A stretch of 64,000 nt of DNA from Gordonia polyisoprenivorans NBRC 16320 = JCM 10675. Its GTDB lineage: Bacteria; Actinomycetota; Actinomycetes; Mycobacteriales; Mycobacteriaceae. The DNA is taken from positions 186,001-250,000 of the forward strand of contig NZ_BAEI01000077.1 in NCBI RefSeq assembly GCF_000241325.1, read 5' to 3'. The notes below the pieces were generated by a model. The model ran no database searches, was not told the DNA's origin, and saw nothing but the letters and a program-made list of their open reading frames with translations. Positions 53,595 to 62,240 of this stretch are shown in pieces (the first letter of the stretch is position 1; each line of letters starts with the position of its first letter). The translations under genes and the position numbers were made by a program.

Positions 53595-54419
53595 GTGACG
53601 CGAGGTGTGGCCGGCCGGGGGCTGCTCGATCGGGGGTTGCTCGACTACGGGGGACTCGGTGCCGACGACCCGGCCCAGGGAGTGGGTCCGATCGTGCTCG
53701 TCCACGGTCTGATGGGCCGGGGCCGCACGTGGCGTCGGCAGGTGCCGTGGCTACGGCGCTACGGTCGGGTCTTCACCTTCGACGCGGCTTTCCACACCGG
53801 TGCCCCCGATGCCGTCCTCGCCGATCCGGGTCAGGTGTCGACCGAGCGGTTCGTCGCCGACCTCGCCGAGATCCTCACCTGGATCGACCTGGGACCCGCT
53901 GTGCTGGTTGGTCATTCGATGGGCGCGCTGCACTCGTGGTGTGTGGCCGCCCAATACCCGGAGTTGGTGTCGGCGCTCGTGGTGGAGGACATGGCCCCGG
54001 ATTTCCGCGGCCGCACCACCGAGAACTGGACCCCGTGGTTCTCGTCCTGGCCGGAGCGGTTCGATTCACCCGCCGAGGCGGTCGCGATGTTCGGTCCGGT
54101 CGCGGGTCGCTACTTCTATGAGGCCTTTGACGACGGACGGCTGCACGGCGACCTGGATACCTGGACCGCGATCGCCGACGAGTGGGGTCGGCGGGACTTC
54201 TGGGCGCAGTGGTGGAAAGTCGGCGTACCGAGCCTGGTGATGGAGGCCCAAGCCGGCGTCACCCCGTCCGGTCAGATGCGAAAGATGGCGTTGGGCAACG
54301 ACTTCGCCACGTACCTACTCGCCACCGGGGCTGGTCATCTGATCCACGACGACGCACCCGACTTCTATCGCGGGGCCGTCGAGGCGTTCCTCTCGGGTTT
54401 GTCGTCGCGGTTGCGCTGA
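53595..54419 (+). CDS. Alpha/beta-hydrolase (Rv3591c-like)
   Basis: A 274-residue hydrolase. Oxyanion HGLMGRG near 39-45, nucleophile in VGHSMGALHSW, ALVVEDMAPDFRGRT after it, and catalytic His in GAGHLIHDD. It resembles Rv3591c, which is next to MhuD in M. tuberculosis. GTG 53595 is chosen, with GGAGG upstream at 53576-53580; an in-frame ATG 53502 would overlap the start codon of divergent mhuD and leave no room for promoters. The substrate is unknown. Confidence 0.83.
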   Translation: MTRGVAGRGLLDRGLLDYGGLGADDPAQGVGPIVLVHGLMGRGRTWRRQVPWLRRYGRVFTFDAAFHTGAPDAVLADPGQVSTERFVADLAEILTWIDLGPAVLVGHSMGALHSWCVAAQYPELVSALVVEDMAPDFRGRTTENWTPWFSSWPERFDSPAEAVAMFGPVAGRYFYEAFDDGRLHGDLDTWTAIADEWGRRDFWAQWWKVGVPSLVMEAQAGVTPSGQMRKMALGNDFATYLLATGAGHLIHDDAPDFYRGAVEAFLSGLSSRLR

Positions 54420-54483
54420 ACGGCCGACTGTATCTGGCCGTTACTTGCTGGAACGCAATATCCGGCGCGGATAGTCTCGCGTC

Positions 54484-55044
54484 ATGGGTCGGCGCAACTA
54501 TCTCATCGCCGGGGTGTCGTGCAGCGGTAAGACGTCGGTGTGTTCGGAGCTGCGCCGGCGCGGGCACCACGCCGTGAACGGCGATACGGACCTTGCCTAT
54601 CAAGGAGATCCGACGACGGGCATCGCAATGACGTCGACGGGAAGGCGTGCCTCGCACTGGCACCACATCTGGAATGTCAACGCGGTTCGCGCGCTTGCAG
54701 GCGACTGCATCCGACCGGCCACATTCTTCTGCGGCGGGTCCAGGAACCTTGCTGAGTTCGTCGACCTCTTCGGCGCCGTCTTCGTCCTGCGCATCGATCT
54801 CGTCACCTTGCGTCGAAGGCTCGACCAGCGGCCCGAGAGTGAATTCGGCGGAATACGGCACGAGCGTGACCTCATCGTGCGCATCCATCAGGGCGACGAC
54901 GCCGTCCCCACTGATCCCGTCCCGGCCGATGCCATCGATATCGACGCCACCGTCCCGATCGGCGACGTGGTCGACGAGATCCTGCGGCAGCTGGGGGAGT
55001 CCGCACCGAAGGTCCTGATGCGCCGACGCCCGCCGCCACCGTGA
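54484..55044 (+). CDS. P-loop nucleoside/adenylate-kinase-like protein
   Basis: A 186-residue small P-loop protein. Walker A is GVSCSGKTS at 10-18, followed by RRRGHHAVNGDTDLAYQ, which corresponds to the acceptor-binding Asp region of shikimate/adenylate-like kinases. HWHHIWNVNAVRALA and a late VLRIDLVTLRRRLDQRPESEFG (lid-like Arg) follow. The substrate is unknown; these proteins are often annotated as nucleoside or broad-specificity kinases. ATG 54484. A strong hairpin covers its stop codon. Confidence 0.7.
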   Translation: MGRRNYLIAGVSCSGKTSVCSELRRRGHHAVNGDTDLAYQGDPTTGIAMTSTGRRASHWHHIWNVNAVRALAGDCIRPATFFCGGSRNLAEFVDLFGAVFVLRIDLVTLRRRLDQRPESEFGGIRHERDLIVRIHQGDDAVPTDPVPADAIDIDATVPIGDVVDEILRQLGESAPKVLMRRRPPPP

Positions 55045-55064
55045 GGTGACGACGGGCGTCGGCG
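55021..55064. terminator. Bidirectional terminator-like hairpin
   Basis: CGCCGACGCCCG (55021-55032) pairs perfectly with 55053-55064, and an inner stem CCACC/GGTG closes around a GTGA loop. It overlaps the stop of the kinase-like gene and is followed by TTATCT. It lies between converging genes, so it could end both. Confidence 0.65.
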
Positions 55065-55099
55065 TTATCTGAGAGGGCGGTGCTGAGAGGGACTTTCGC

Positions 55100-56170
55100 C
55101 TACACCGGCGCCGGCGCGACATAACCGCCGGTCAGCCGGCGGTAGCAGTGCGCGTAGAACAGCTGCCCGAGCGGCCACGTCACGATCAGGCCGATGTAGC
55201 AGAGGATGGTGCCGATGTAGGAGAGCACGTAGGCAACCACGAGCGTCAACAACGAGTTCGACACCGACGAGCGCGACAGGTTGGTCGATGCGCTCATCGC
55301 GGCACCGAGGCCGAGCTTCTTGTCGATGACGAAGAAGATCGAGAACTGCAGCAGGAAGATCGCGATCAGACCGGGAATGATGCAGAGCACCAGGCCGACC
55401 GCGGTGATCAGGCCGACGACGATGGCGGTACCGACAACGGGGCCGAAGCGATCCGGCTTCAGGAAGGTCGCCACGGAAACCGGCTGACCGTCGGCCACGC
55501 GGAGCGCGCCGGTGATCATCGACGCCGACAGATACATGATGGCGACGAAAACGACCACATACAGCACGATTCCGAGGAGCAGGCCACCGGCTCCGAGGCT
55601 GCTGGTCTGCACGTTGTAGCTGTAGGTACCGCCGTACCCGTTGTCGATGGTCTCGGTGGTCGTCGACGTGGACAGCGCGATGATCGCGAAGTACACGCCC
55701 ACCATGACACCGCCGATGAGGAACATGATTAGTCCCGGCACGATCATCGGTCCGGGGTTGGCCTTGAACTGGGCCCACGCCCAGCTCAGCGCCTCACCGA
55801 CGTTGACCTGCTGCGGAGCACCCGTCGGTGCCCCGGGGGCTCCGGGTACCCCGGCACCGGGTGCACCGTACGGCGGGGGCGTGGCCCCGGGTGGCACAGC
55901 ACCGTATCCGCCTGCCGGAGCACCGGATTCGGGTGCACCATAACCCGGCTGCTGTCCGTACGGTGGGGGTTGCTGACCGTATCCGGGAGGCTGCTGTCCG
56001 TACGACGGGGGCTGCTGGCCGTAGCCCGGCGGCTGCTGCGGGGGTGGTGTCTGCCCGTACTGGGTGGAGCCGTAGGGATCGGGGGTTCCCGGGCCCTGCG
56101 GATTCGGCGGACCGTATCCGGGCTGTTGCGGCTTGCTGAAGTCAGGACCCTCGTTGGGCGGCTCTGTCAT
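55100..56170 (-). CDS. Membrane protein with a proline/glutamine/glycine-rich N-terminus
   Basis: A 356-residue protein. The first 120 residues are low-complexity with repeated GYGQQPP-type units and no hydrophobic stretch. The rest is an integral membrane domain with about five hydrophobic segments, starting FKANPGPMIVPGLIMFLIGG, resembling the DUF975/glycerophosphoryl-diester-phosphodiesterase membrane-domain group. The substrate or role is not known. ATG 56170 is chosen; an upstream extension adds ten residues. It stands alone between a converging kinase-like gene and mutY. Confidence 0.75.
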   Translation of the reverse strand: MTEPPNEGPDFSKPQQPGYGPPNPQGPGTPDPYGSTQYGQTPPPQQPPGYGQQPPSYGQQPPGYGQQPPPYGQQPGYGAPESGAPAGGYGAVPPGATPPPYGAPGAGVPGAPGAPTGAPQQVNVGEALSWAWAQFKANPGPMIVPGLIMFLIGGVMVGVYFAIIALSTSTTTETIDNGYGGTYSYNVQTSSLGAGGLLLGIVLYVVVFVAIMYLSASMITGALRVADGQPVSVATFLKPDRFGPVVGTAIVVGLITAVGLVLCIIPGLIAIFLLQFSIFFVIDKKLGLGAAMSASTNLSRSSVSNSLLTLVVAYVLSYIGTILCYIGLIVTWPLGQLFYAHCYRRLTGGYVAPAPV

Positions 56171-56290
56171 GGGGGACAAGTTAGCAGGTGAAAGCCGCAA
56201 TCAGGTGAAGTTGCGCCCACGGTGTCATCCGGTCTGTAGAGATCTGTCCTCCGATGGGCGGAGATGGTTGCCGGCGCCGGAATCGGCCTC

Positions 56291-57187
56291 TCACGAGCCC
56301 TCACCCGCCAGGCAGTACCGACCGTCGGCGGTGAGTTCGACGAGGCCGTCGGTGAGCAATGAGTCCAGCGCGCGATCGCGCTGCGGGGTGTCGGTGGTCC
56401 ACACCGCGTCGAGACGCGTCCGATCGACCGGAAAATCATTGTCGCGCAACACGTCCAGGAGCAGTCCGCGCACCTGGCGGTCGGTACCGGCGAACTTCTG
56501 CACCCGACGACGCGGTCCCACATGGGCGGGCCGGCCCAGCGTCACCCAGGCACAACCGGTGATGGGGCAGTCGTCGCAGCGCGGGTTGCGCGCGGTGCAC
56601 ACCAGCGCGCCCAACTCCATCAGCGCCGCCGAGTAACGGGGCGCGTTGCGGGCGAACGATCCACGCGGGGTCCGCGGGAGCAGTGCCTCCGCATCGGCGA
56701 GATCCGAGCGGGACGGATTACCCGGTTCGGCCCGGCCGTGCACCGCCCGCGCGATGACTCGTCGGACATTGGTGTCGACGACGGGCACCGCCTGTCCGTA
56801 GGCGAAGCAGGCGACCGCGCGTGCCGTGTAGTCGCCGATGCCCGGCAGACTCAGCATGGTCGCGACGTCCTCGGGGACGCGGTCAGCGTGGTCGGCGGCC
56901 AGTACCTTGGCGCATTCGTGCAGACGCAGCGCACGCCGGGGATAGCCGAGCTTGCCCCAGGCGCGCAGCACATCGGCCGGAGTCGATGCCGCCATCGCCG
57001 ACGGCTTGGGCCAGCGCTGTACCCATTCGGTCCACGGGCCGATCACCCGGGACACCGGGGTCTGCTGCAACATGATCTCGCTGATGAGGATCTGCCAGGC
57101 CGGAAGCCCGGGTGCACGCCAGGGCAGATCGCGTTCATGGCGATCGAACCATGCGAGAACGGTGGTTGGTGGCAGACTGGTTCCCAT
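56291..57187 (-). CDS. mutY: A/G-specific adenine glycosylase MutY
   Basis: A 298-residue base-excision repair enzyme that removes adenine opposite 8-oxoguanine. Catalytic Glu in SEIMLQQTPVSRV, helix-hairpin-helix LPGIGDYTARAVACFAYG, catalytic Asp in VPVVDTNVRRV, and a 4Fe-4S cluster at CTARNPRCDDCPITGC (C-x6-C-x2-C-x4-C, as in M. tuberculosis MutY). The C-terminal region is short and lacks a full NUDIX-type domain, as in actinobacterial MutY. ATG 57187 overlaps the divergent carbonic anhydrase start by 2 nt. Confidence 0.93.
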   Translation of the reverse strand: MGTSLPPTTVLAWFDRHERDLPWRAPGLPAWQILISEIMLQQTPVSRVIGPWTEWVQRWPKPSAMAASTPADVLRAWGKLGYPRRALRLHECAKVLAADHADRVPEDVATMLSLPGIGDYTARAVACFAYGQAVPVVDTNVRRVIARAVHGRAEPGNPSRSDLADAEALLPRTPRGSFARNAPRYSAALMELGALVCTARNPRCDDCPITGCAWVTLGRPAHVGPRRRVQKFAGTDRQVRGLLLDVLRDNDFPVDRTRLDAVWTTDTPQRDRALDSLLTDGLVELTADGRYCLAGEGS

Positions 57188-57860
57188 GATCGGACTCACC
57201 CCGAAACGTGCATGGCAGGTACTCCTGGAGGGCAACCGGCGCTTCGTCGCCGGAGAATCGCAACATCCCAGCCAGGGTATCGAGGACCGCCACCGCCTCG
57301 CCGCCGGGCAGAACCCGCACGTCGTGCTGTTCGGATGTGCGGATTCACGCCTGGCCGCCGAGATCATCTTCGATCAGGGCCTCGGCGACATGTTCGTCGT
57401 CCGCACCGCCGGTCACGTCCTCGACTCCGCGGTCCTCGGTTCGCTCGAATACGCAGCGGAGGTCCTCGAGGTGCCCCTGATCGTGATCCTCGGTCACGAC
57501 AGCTGCGGTGCGGTCAAGGCGACCCTCGACGCGCTCGACGACCTGCAGATCCCCGGTGGCTACATCCGCGACGTCGTCGAACGGGTGACGCCCAGCATCC
57601 TGGCCGGCCGCAGCGAGGGCCTGACGCGTGTCGACGAGTTCGAGGCCCGGCACGTCGTTGAGACCGGTCAACTGCTGATGCAGCGCAGCCGGATCATCGC
57701 CGACCGTGTCGCCGCGGGAAAGCTGGCCATCGTCGGGCTGACGTACGCCCTCAGCGAGGGCGCTGTTCAGCTGCGCGGGGTCTACGGCGACATCGGTGTG
57801 AGCGGTCAGGCCGTCCTGCCGGTGCAGCACACCGAACTCCCTGACGCAGAATCGGCCTAG
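57186..57860 (+). CDS. canB: Beta-carbonic anhydrase (CanB-like)
   Basis: A 224-residue beta-class carbonic anhydrase. The zinc ligands are in FGCADSRLAAE (Cys and Asp of CxDxR) and VILGHDSCGAVKA (His and Cys). FDQGLGDMFVVRTAGHVLDSAVLGSLEYA is nearly the same as in M. tuberculosis CanB (Rv3588c). It interconverts CO2 and bicarbonate. ATG 57186 shares two bases with the divergent mutY start (CATG), as both frames begin on the same palindrome. Confidence 0.93.
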   Translation: MIGLTPKRAWQVLLEGNRRFVAGESQHPSQGIEDRHRLAAGQNPHVVLFGCADSRLAAEIIFDQGLGDMFVVRTAGHVLDSAVLGSLEYAAEVLEVPLIVILGHDSCGAVKATLDALDDLQIPGGYIRDVVERVTPSILAGRSEGLTRVDEFEARHVVETGQLLMQRSRIIADRVAAGKLAIVGLTYALSEGAVQLRGVYGDIGVSGQAVLPVQHTELPDAESA

Positions 57861-57890
57861 GCGCCCGCGGGCCGTGGTGCGCGCGTGATG

Positions 57891-57924
57891 CCCGTTACCT
57901 CACCGGCCCCGTTACCTCACCGGC
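57891..57924. repeat. 17-bp tandem duplication
   Basis: CCCGTTACCTCACCGGC occurs twice in a row (57891-57907, 57908-57924) in the 134-bp gap after canB. The function is unknown. Confidence 0.85.
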
Positions 57925-57944
57925 CCCGCAAGTTTCATGCGACA

Positions 57945-57975
57945 CGCCGACCGACCTCGCCGAGGGCGGTCGGCG
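57945..57975. terminator. Hairpin between canB and the membrane-anchored protein gene
   Basis: CGCCGACC (57945-57952) pairs with GGTCGGCG (57968-57975), with CCTC/GAGG paired inside. It ends 19 bp before GTG 57995. It could end the canB transcript or sit in the leader of the next gene. Confidence 0.5.
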
Positions 57976-57994
57976 GGGCCGTTAGCGTTGGGGC

Positions 57995-58759
57995 GTGATC
58001 GAACCGCAAGGGCCACTCCCACCCGAGATCTATTGGCGACGCCGCATCGTCGCCGGTGGTGTGCTGGTGGCTGTCCTCGCCCTGGTGGTCGGGTTGGTCG
58101 TGTGGGCGCAATCGGGTGGCGGTGACGACACGTCGAATACCGCATCCAAGGCGACCCCCTCATCGACGACACCGTCGACCGCGACGACCAATGCCTCGGT
58201 CGATCCGTCGCAGGCGCCGTCCGGTGGCGGCACCGGCGGTGGTGGCGGCGGTGCACCCGCCGACAGCAGTGCCAACCCGAGCGCGTCGCCGTCGGGCTCG
58301 GCGGCCCCACCGGCGCCGGGAGGCAATCCTGCGGCTGCCGACGCGAACATGCCGCTGTGCCCGGACAACTCGATCGCCGTCGTGCTCTACACCGACAAGC
58401 CGACCTACACCACCGGTAGCCAGCCGGTGTTCACCATCGTCGTGACCAACGCGGGACTCTCCGCATGTGCACGCGATGTCGGCAAGGCCGCCCAGAACGT
58501 GATCGTGCGCACCCTCGACGGCACCCGCACGCTGTGGACCGCGAGCGACTGCTCGCAGATCAACACCGTCAACAACCAGGTGTTGCAGCCGCAGCAGCAG
58601 GTCAAGGACACCATCACGTGGTCCGGCACCACCAGCAACCCGGGCTGCGACAAGCCGCGCACCCCGGTGCCCGCCGGCTCCTATCAGGCCATCGGAAAGC
58701 TCGGCGAGAAGGAGTCGGCGCCGATCACGTTCAACTTCGTGGCGCCCGCCCAGCCCTAA
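57995..58759 (+). CDS. Membrane-anchored extracytoplasmic protein (Rv3587c-like)
   Basis: A 254-residue protein: a short cytoplasmic start, one membrane segment (IVAGGVLVAVLALVVGLVVW), a low-complexity Ser/Thr/Gly/Pro linker of about 75 residues, and a compact beta-rich extracellular domain with cysteines at CPDNS, ACARDV, DCSQI and GCDKP that could form two disulfides. The position after carbonic anhydrase and before disA matches Rv3587c. The role is unknown. GTG 57995. Its stop (TAA) overlaps the converging LacI-type gene's stop (TAG) by a few bases. Confidence 0.75.
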   Translation: MIEPQGPLPPEIYWRRRIVAGGVLVAVLALVVGLVVWAQSGGGDDTSNTASKATPSSTTPSTATTNASVDPSQAPSGGGTGGGGGGAPADSSANPSASPSGSAAPPAPGGNPAAADANMPLCPDNSIAVVLYTDKPTYTTGSQPVFTIVVTNAGLSACARDVGKAAQNVIVRTLDGTRTLWTASDCSQINTVNNQVLQPQQQVKDTITWSGTTSNPGCDKPRTPVPAGSYQAIGKLGEKESAPITFNFVAPAQP

Positions 58760-59787
58760 GTCGTCCCGCGCGCCATCAATTCGACGGGTAGGAACGCGGA
58801 TTCGACGTCGCGCCCCTCGATGAGATCGAGCAGGCCACGAGCCGCGGTCGCCCCGATCCGGCGCGCCGGGGACGCGACGGTTGTCAGCGGCACCGGCAGC
58901 TGGGCCGCGATGGGGATGTCGTTGTAGCCGACGAGCGCGAGGTCGGCCGGGATCTGCAGGCCGAGGTCGCGGGCCACGCCGAGCACGCCGATGGCGATGG
59001 TGTCGGAGACGGTGAAGATCGCGCGTGGTCGGTCGGGCCCGTCGAGCAGTTGACGACCTGCCGCGATACCTCCGTCGACGTCGAAGGCCGACGTCACGAT
59101 CCTGTTGGGCGGCAACTCGATTCCCGCCTCGCCGAGGCCGTCGAGGAATCCGGTGAGCCGGTCGGTGGCGGTGGTGGCGTGTGCGGGTCCGCCGATGACG
59201 GCGAGGTCGGTGTACCCGCGATCGATGAGATGTCGTGCCGCGAGCCGGCCGCCGCCGCGGTCATCCCCACCGACGAAGGGCAGGCCGGCGTCGGCGTGCC
59301 GGGTGACCGTCAGCATCGGGACGTTCACCGTCAGTGACTCGATGAATTCGGCTGCCGGAGCGTGTAATCCACCCAGGAGTAGGCCGTCGACCCGGCGGCC
59401 GACCAGCAACTCGATGGCGTCACGTTGGGCGGCGGCGTCATCGGGTGGGCTCGCCAACAGCACCGAATAGCCTGCGCGCGTGGCGGCTTCGTCGATGCCC
59501 TGATAGGTCGTGGCGACGACGCCATCGGTCAGGCGGGTCATCACGACCCCGAGAGTCGTGGTCTTGCGGGTACGCAGGCTGGCCGCCCAGACGTTGCGGC
59601 GGTAGCCGAGTTCCTCGGCGGCGCGACGCACCCGCTGGGCCGAGGGCGACCAACCGTCGACCGGCTCGGGCTGCCGCAATACCCGCGACGCCGTCGACAC
59701 GTGGACCCCGGCGTGCTCGGCGATCTCCTTGAGCGTCGGTGCCCGCACGCCTCGCGTCGGCCGGCCGTCTGACGACTGTCCTGGCAT
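58756..59787 (-). CDS. LacI-family transcriptional regulator
   Basis: A 343-residue repressor. The N-terminal helix-turn-helix is LKEIAEHAGVHVSTASRVLRQ, a clear LacI signature, with the hinge region RRAAEELGYRRN. A periplasmic-binding-protein-like effector domain follows (LGVVMTRLTDGVVATTYQGIDEAATRAGY, LLLGGLHAP, FTVSDTIAIGVLGVARDLGL, LVGYNDIPIA). ATG 59787; a longer frame is not supported. It is divergent from the glutaryl-CoA dehydrogenase gene, and CAAACG repeats lie between them, so it probably controls that operon and itself. Confidence 0.9.
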   Translation of the reverse strand: MPGQSSDGRPTRGVRAPTLKEIAEHAGVHVSTASRVLRQPEPVDGWSPSAQRVRRAAEELGYRRNVWAASLRTRKTTTLGVVMTRLTDGVVATTYQGIDEAATRAGYSVLLASPPDDAAAQRDAIELLVGRRVDGLLLGGLHAPAAEFIESLTVNVPMLTVTRHADAGLPFVGGDDRGGGRLAARHLIDRGYTDLAVIGGPAHATTATDRLTGFLDGLGEAGIELPPNRIVTSAFDVDGGIAAGRQLLDGPDRPRAIFTVSDTIAIGVLGVARDLGLQIPADLALVGYNDIPIAAQLPVPLTTVASPARRIGATAARGLLDLIEGRDVESAFLPVELMARGTT

Positions 59788-59860
59788 CGGCGGTGGTGGT
59801 CCTTCCTCGGGTCGGCGCGCTTGTTGACGGATGCGGCGATGCGCCATAGCCTACGTGATG

Positions 59861-59892
59861 CAAACGATCGTGCAAACGTTCTCACAAACGAT
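59861..59892. promoter_or_regulatory. Three CAAACG direct repeats, candidate LacI operators
   Basis: CAAACGAT, CAAACGTT and CAAACGAT begin at 59861, 59873 and 59885, exactly 12 bp apart. The middle copy lies in TGCAAACGTTCTCA, which resembles a LacI-family palindrome with a central CG. The region is shared by the lacI and glutaryl-CoA dehydrogenase promoters. Confidence 0.6.
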
Positions 59893-59927
59893 TGCACACG
59901 GTTCTCGCACCCGCCAGGAGGATGCCC

Positions 59928-61112
59928 ATGCCCGCTCAGGACCTCACGCAACTGTTCGCCCTCGACTCGCTGCTCGACGCCGACGAGATCGCCATCCGCG
60001 ACACCGTCCGCAAGTTCGGTCAGGAGCGGCTGCGGCCGCATATCGGCGACTGGTTCGAGAAGGGTGCGCTACCGGCGCGCGAGCTGGCGAAGGAACTCGG
60101 TGCGCTCGGCGCCCTCGGCATGCACCTGGAGGGATACGGCTGCCCGGGGACGAGTGCGACCGCCTACGGTCTGGCCTGCCTCGAACTCGAGGCCGTCGAC
60201 TCGGGCATCCGCAGTCTGGTGTCGGTACAGGGATCGCTGGCGATGTTCTCGATCCACCACTGGGGCAGCGAGGAACAGAAGCAGGAATGGTTGCCGCGCA
60301 CGGCGGCCGGTGAGGCCATCGGATGCTTCGGGCTGACCGAGCCGGACTTCGGGTCGAATCCCGCGGGGATGCGCACCAACGCCAAGCGCGACGGCGACGA
60401 CTGGGTACTCAACGGCACCAAGATGTGGATCACCAACGGGTCGATCGCCGATGTCGCGGTGGTGTGGGCGCAGACCGATCTCGAGGAATCCCCGCGCGGC
60501 ATCAGGGGATTCGTCGTCCCGACCGACACCCCGGGGTTCTCGGCGCCGGAGATCACCAAGAAGATGTCGCTGCGGGCCTCGGTCACCTCCGAGTTGGTGC
60601 TCGACGACGTGCGGCTGCCGGCGTCGGCGATGCTGCCGGAGGCCGCCGGGCTCCGCGGGCCGCTCACGAGCCTGGGCGAGGCGCGCTTCGGCATCATCTT
60701 CGGTGCGATCGGTGCCGCCCGCGACTGCCTCGAAACGGCCGTCGAATACTCCCAATCCCGCGCCGTGTTCGACAAACCGCTTGCGGCATACCAGATCACG
60801 CAGACCAAGATCGCCGACATGGCACTCGAGGTCGGCAAGGGACATCTGCTCGCCTATCACCTCGGCCGACTCAAGGACCGGGGCGAACTGCGCCCGGAAC
60901 AGGTCAGCACCGGCAAGCTCAACAATGTGCGTGAGGCGATCGCGATCGCTCGTGAGTGCCGAACCATCTTGGGCGCCAACGGGATCACCTTGGAGTACCC
61001 GGTGATCCGGCACGCCAACAACCTCGAATCGGTACTCACCTACGAGGGCACCTCGGAGGTGCACCAGCTGACCATAGGCAAGGCATTGACCGGGGAGGGC
61101 GCGTTCCGGTGA
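59928..61112 (+). CDS. gcdH: Glutaryl-CoA dehydrogenase-like acyl-CoA dehydrogenase
   Basis: A 394-residue acyl-CoA dehydrogenase of the glutaryl-CoA type. The landmarks are IAIRDTVRKFGQERLRPHI, ALGALGMHLEGYGCPGTSATAYGLACLELEAVDSGIRSLVSVQGSLAM, CFGLTEPDFGSNPAGM, and the catalytic Glu in LTYEGTSEVHQLTIG. It oxidises and decarboxylates glutaryl-CoA to crotonyl-CoA in lysine or tryptophan breakdown. ATG 59928 has AGGAGG 7 nt upstream; ATG 59922 is possible. Its stop overlaps the CoA-transferase start by 4 nt (GTGA). The LacI-type regulator is divergent. Confidence 0.87.
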   Translation: MPAQDLTQLFALDSLLDADEIAIRDTVRKFGQERLRPHIGDWFEKGALPARELAKELGALGALGMHLEGYGCPGTSATAYGLACLELEAVDSGIRSLVSVQGSLAMFSIHHWGSEEQKQEWLPRTAAGEAIGCFGLTEPDFGSNPAGMRTNAKRDGDDWVLNGTKMWITNGSIADVAVVWAQTDLEESPRGIRGFVVPTDTPGFSAPEITKKMSLRASVTSELVLDDVRLPASAMLPEAAGLRGPLTSLGEARFGIIFGAIGAARDCLETAVEYSQSRAVFDKPLAAYQITQTKIADMALEVGKGHLLAYHLGRLKDRGELRPEQVSTGKLNNVREAIAIARECRTILGANGITLEYPVIRHANNLESVLTYEGTSEVHQLTIGKALTGEGAFR

Positions 61113-62224
61113 CGGGCGCCCTGGACGGGCTGGTCATCGCCGACTTCGGTCGGGTCCTGGCCGGTCCGTACGCCACGATGCTGCTCGCCGACCTCGGCGC
61201 CGAGGTCATCAAGGTCGAGCGACCCGGCACCGGCGACGACACCCGCAGTTGGGGTCCGCCGTGGGTCGGTGAGGACTCGTCGTACTTCTTGTCGGTCAAC
61301 CGCAACAAGGAGTCGGTGGCCCTCGACCTCGCCGACCCCGCCGGGCTGGCCGCTGCCCACGAGCTGACCGATCGGGCCGACGTCGTCGTCGAGAACTTCC
61401 TGCCCGGCACCCTGGATCGCTTGGGTCTCGGATACGACGCTGTTGCGCAACGTAATCCGGATATCGTGTACTGCTCGGTCACCGGCTTCGGCGGCAACAA
61501 TCAGCTACCGGGCTATGATCTGCTGATTCAGGCGGTCGGCGGTCTGATGAGCATCACCGGACCCGACGCCGACACCCCGACCAAGGTCGGTGTCGCGATG
61601 GTCGACGTCATCACCGGTCTGCACGCCGCGGTGGGTATCCTTGCCGCGCTGCGTCATCGGGATGTGACCGGCCAGGGCCAGCGCATCGAGGTGAACCTGC
61701 TCTCGTCATTGCTTTCGGCCCTGGTCAACCAGTCGTCGGCGTATGTGGCCGCGGGTGTGGTGCCGCACGCCATGGGGAACAGGCACCCGAGCATCACGCC
61801 GTACGAGGTGTTCTCGACGGCCGACCGGCCACTGGTGCTCGCCGTCGGCAACGACCGGCAGTTCGCCGCGCTCGCCGATGTGCTGGGGCAGCCCGATCTT
61901 GCTGCCGACGAACACTTTTCGACCAACAAGGCCCGGGTGGCACACCGCGATGAGCTGGTCGGGCTGCTCAACGAGGCACTGTCACACGACACCGCCGACG
62001 CCTGGTTCACCGTGCTCACCGCGCGTGGCGTGCCATGTGGACCGCTCAACGACGTCGCCGATGCGATCGCACTCGCCGAGCGACTCGGGCTCGCGCCGGT
62101 CGTCGAGATCGATGATCCCCGGCGCGACGGTCCGATCACCCAGATCGCCAACCCCATTCGGATGAGCGCGACGCCACCGACCTACCGAACGGCGCCGCCG
62201 CGGTTGGGCGAGGACGACCGGTAG
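61109..62224 (+). CDS. Class III (CaiB/BaiF) CoA-transferase, probable glutarate CoA-transferase
   Basis: A 371-residue class III CoA-transferase. LVIADFGRVLAGPYATMLLADLGAEVIKVE opens the fold, GYDLLIQAVGGLMSITG carries the catalytic Asp region, and GVPCGPLNDVADAIA is conserved near the end. Coupled to glutaryl-CoA dehydrogenase, it probably activates glutarate with CoA from succinyl-CoA, as the human SUGCT enzyme does. The substrate is inferred from the neighbour. GTG 61109 overlaps the previous stop; the longer frame upstream is a shadow. Confidence 0.82.
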   Translation: MTGALDGLVIADFGRVLAGPYATMLLADLGAEVIKVERPGTGDDTRSWGPPWVGEDSSYFLSVNRNKESVALDLADPAGLAAAHELTDRADVVVENFLPGTLDRLGLGYDAVAQRNPDIVYCSVTGFGGNNQLPGYDLLIQAVGGLMSITGPDADTPTKVGVAMVDVITGLHAAVGILAALRHRDVTGQGQRIEVNLLSSLLSALVNQSSAYVAAGVVPHAMGNRHPSITPYEVFSTADRPLVLAVGNDRQFAALADVLGQPDLAADEHFSTNKARVAHRDELVGLLNEALSHDTADAWFTVLTARGVPCGPLNDVADAIALAERLGLAPVVEIDDPRRDGPITQIANPIRMSATPPTYRTAPPRLGEDDR

Positions 62225-62240
62225 GCGAGGACCGGCGTGG

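Noticed and set aside
59861-59892. CAAACG repeats as a short CRISPR array
   Set aside because: The repeats are 8 bp at 12-bp steps with 4-bp gaps and no cas genes are nearby. They fit promoter operators.
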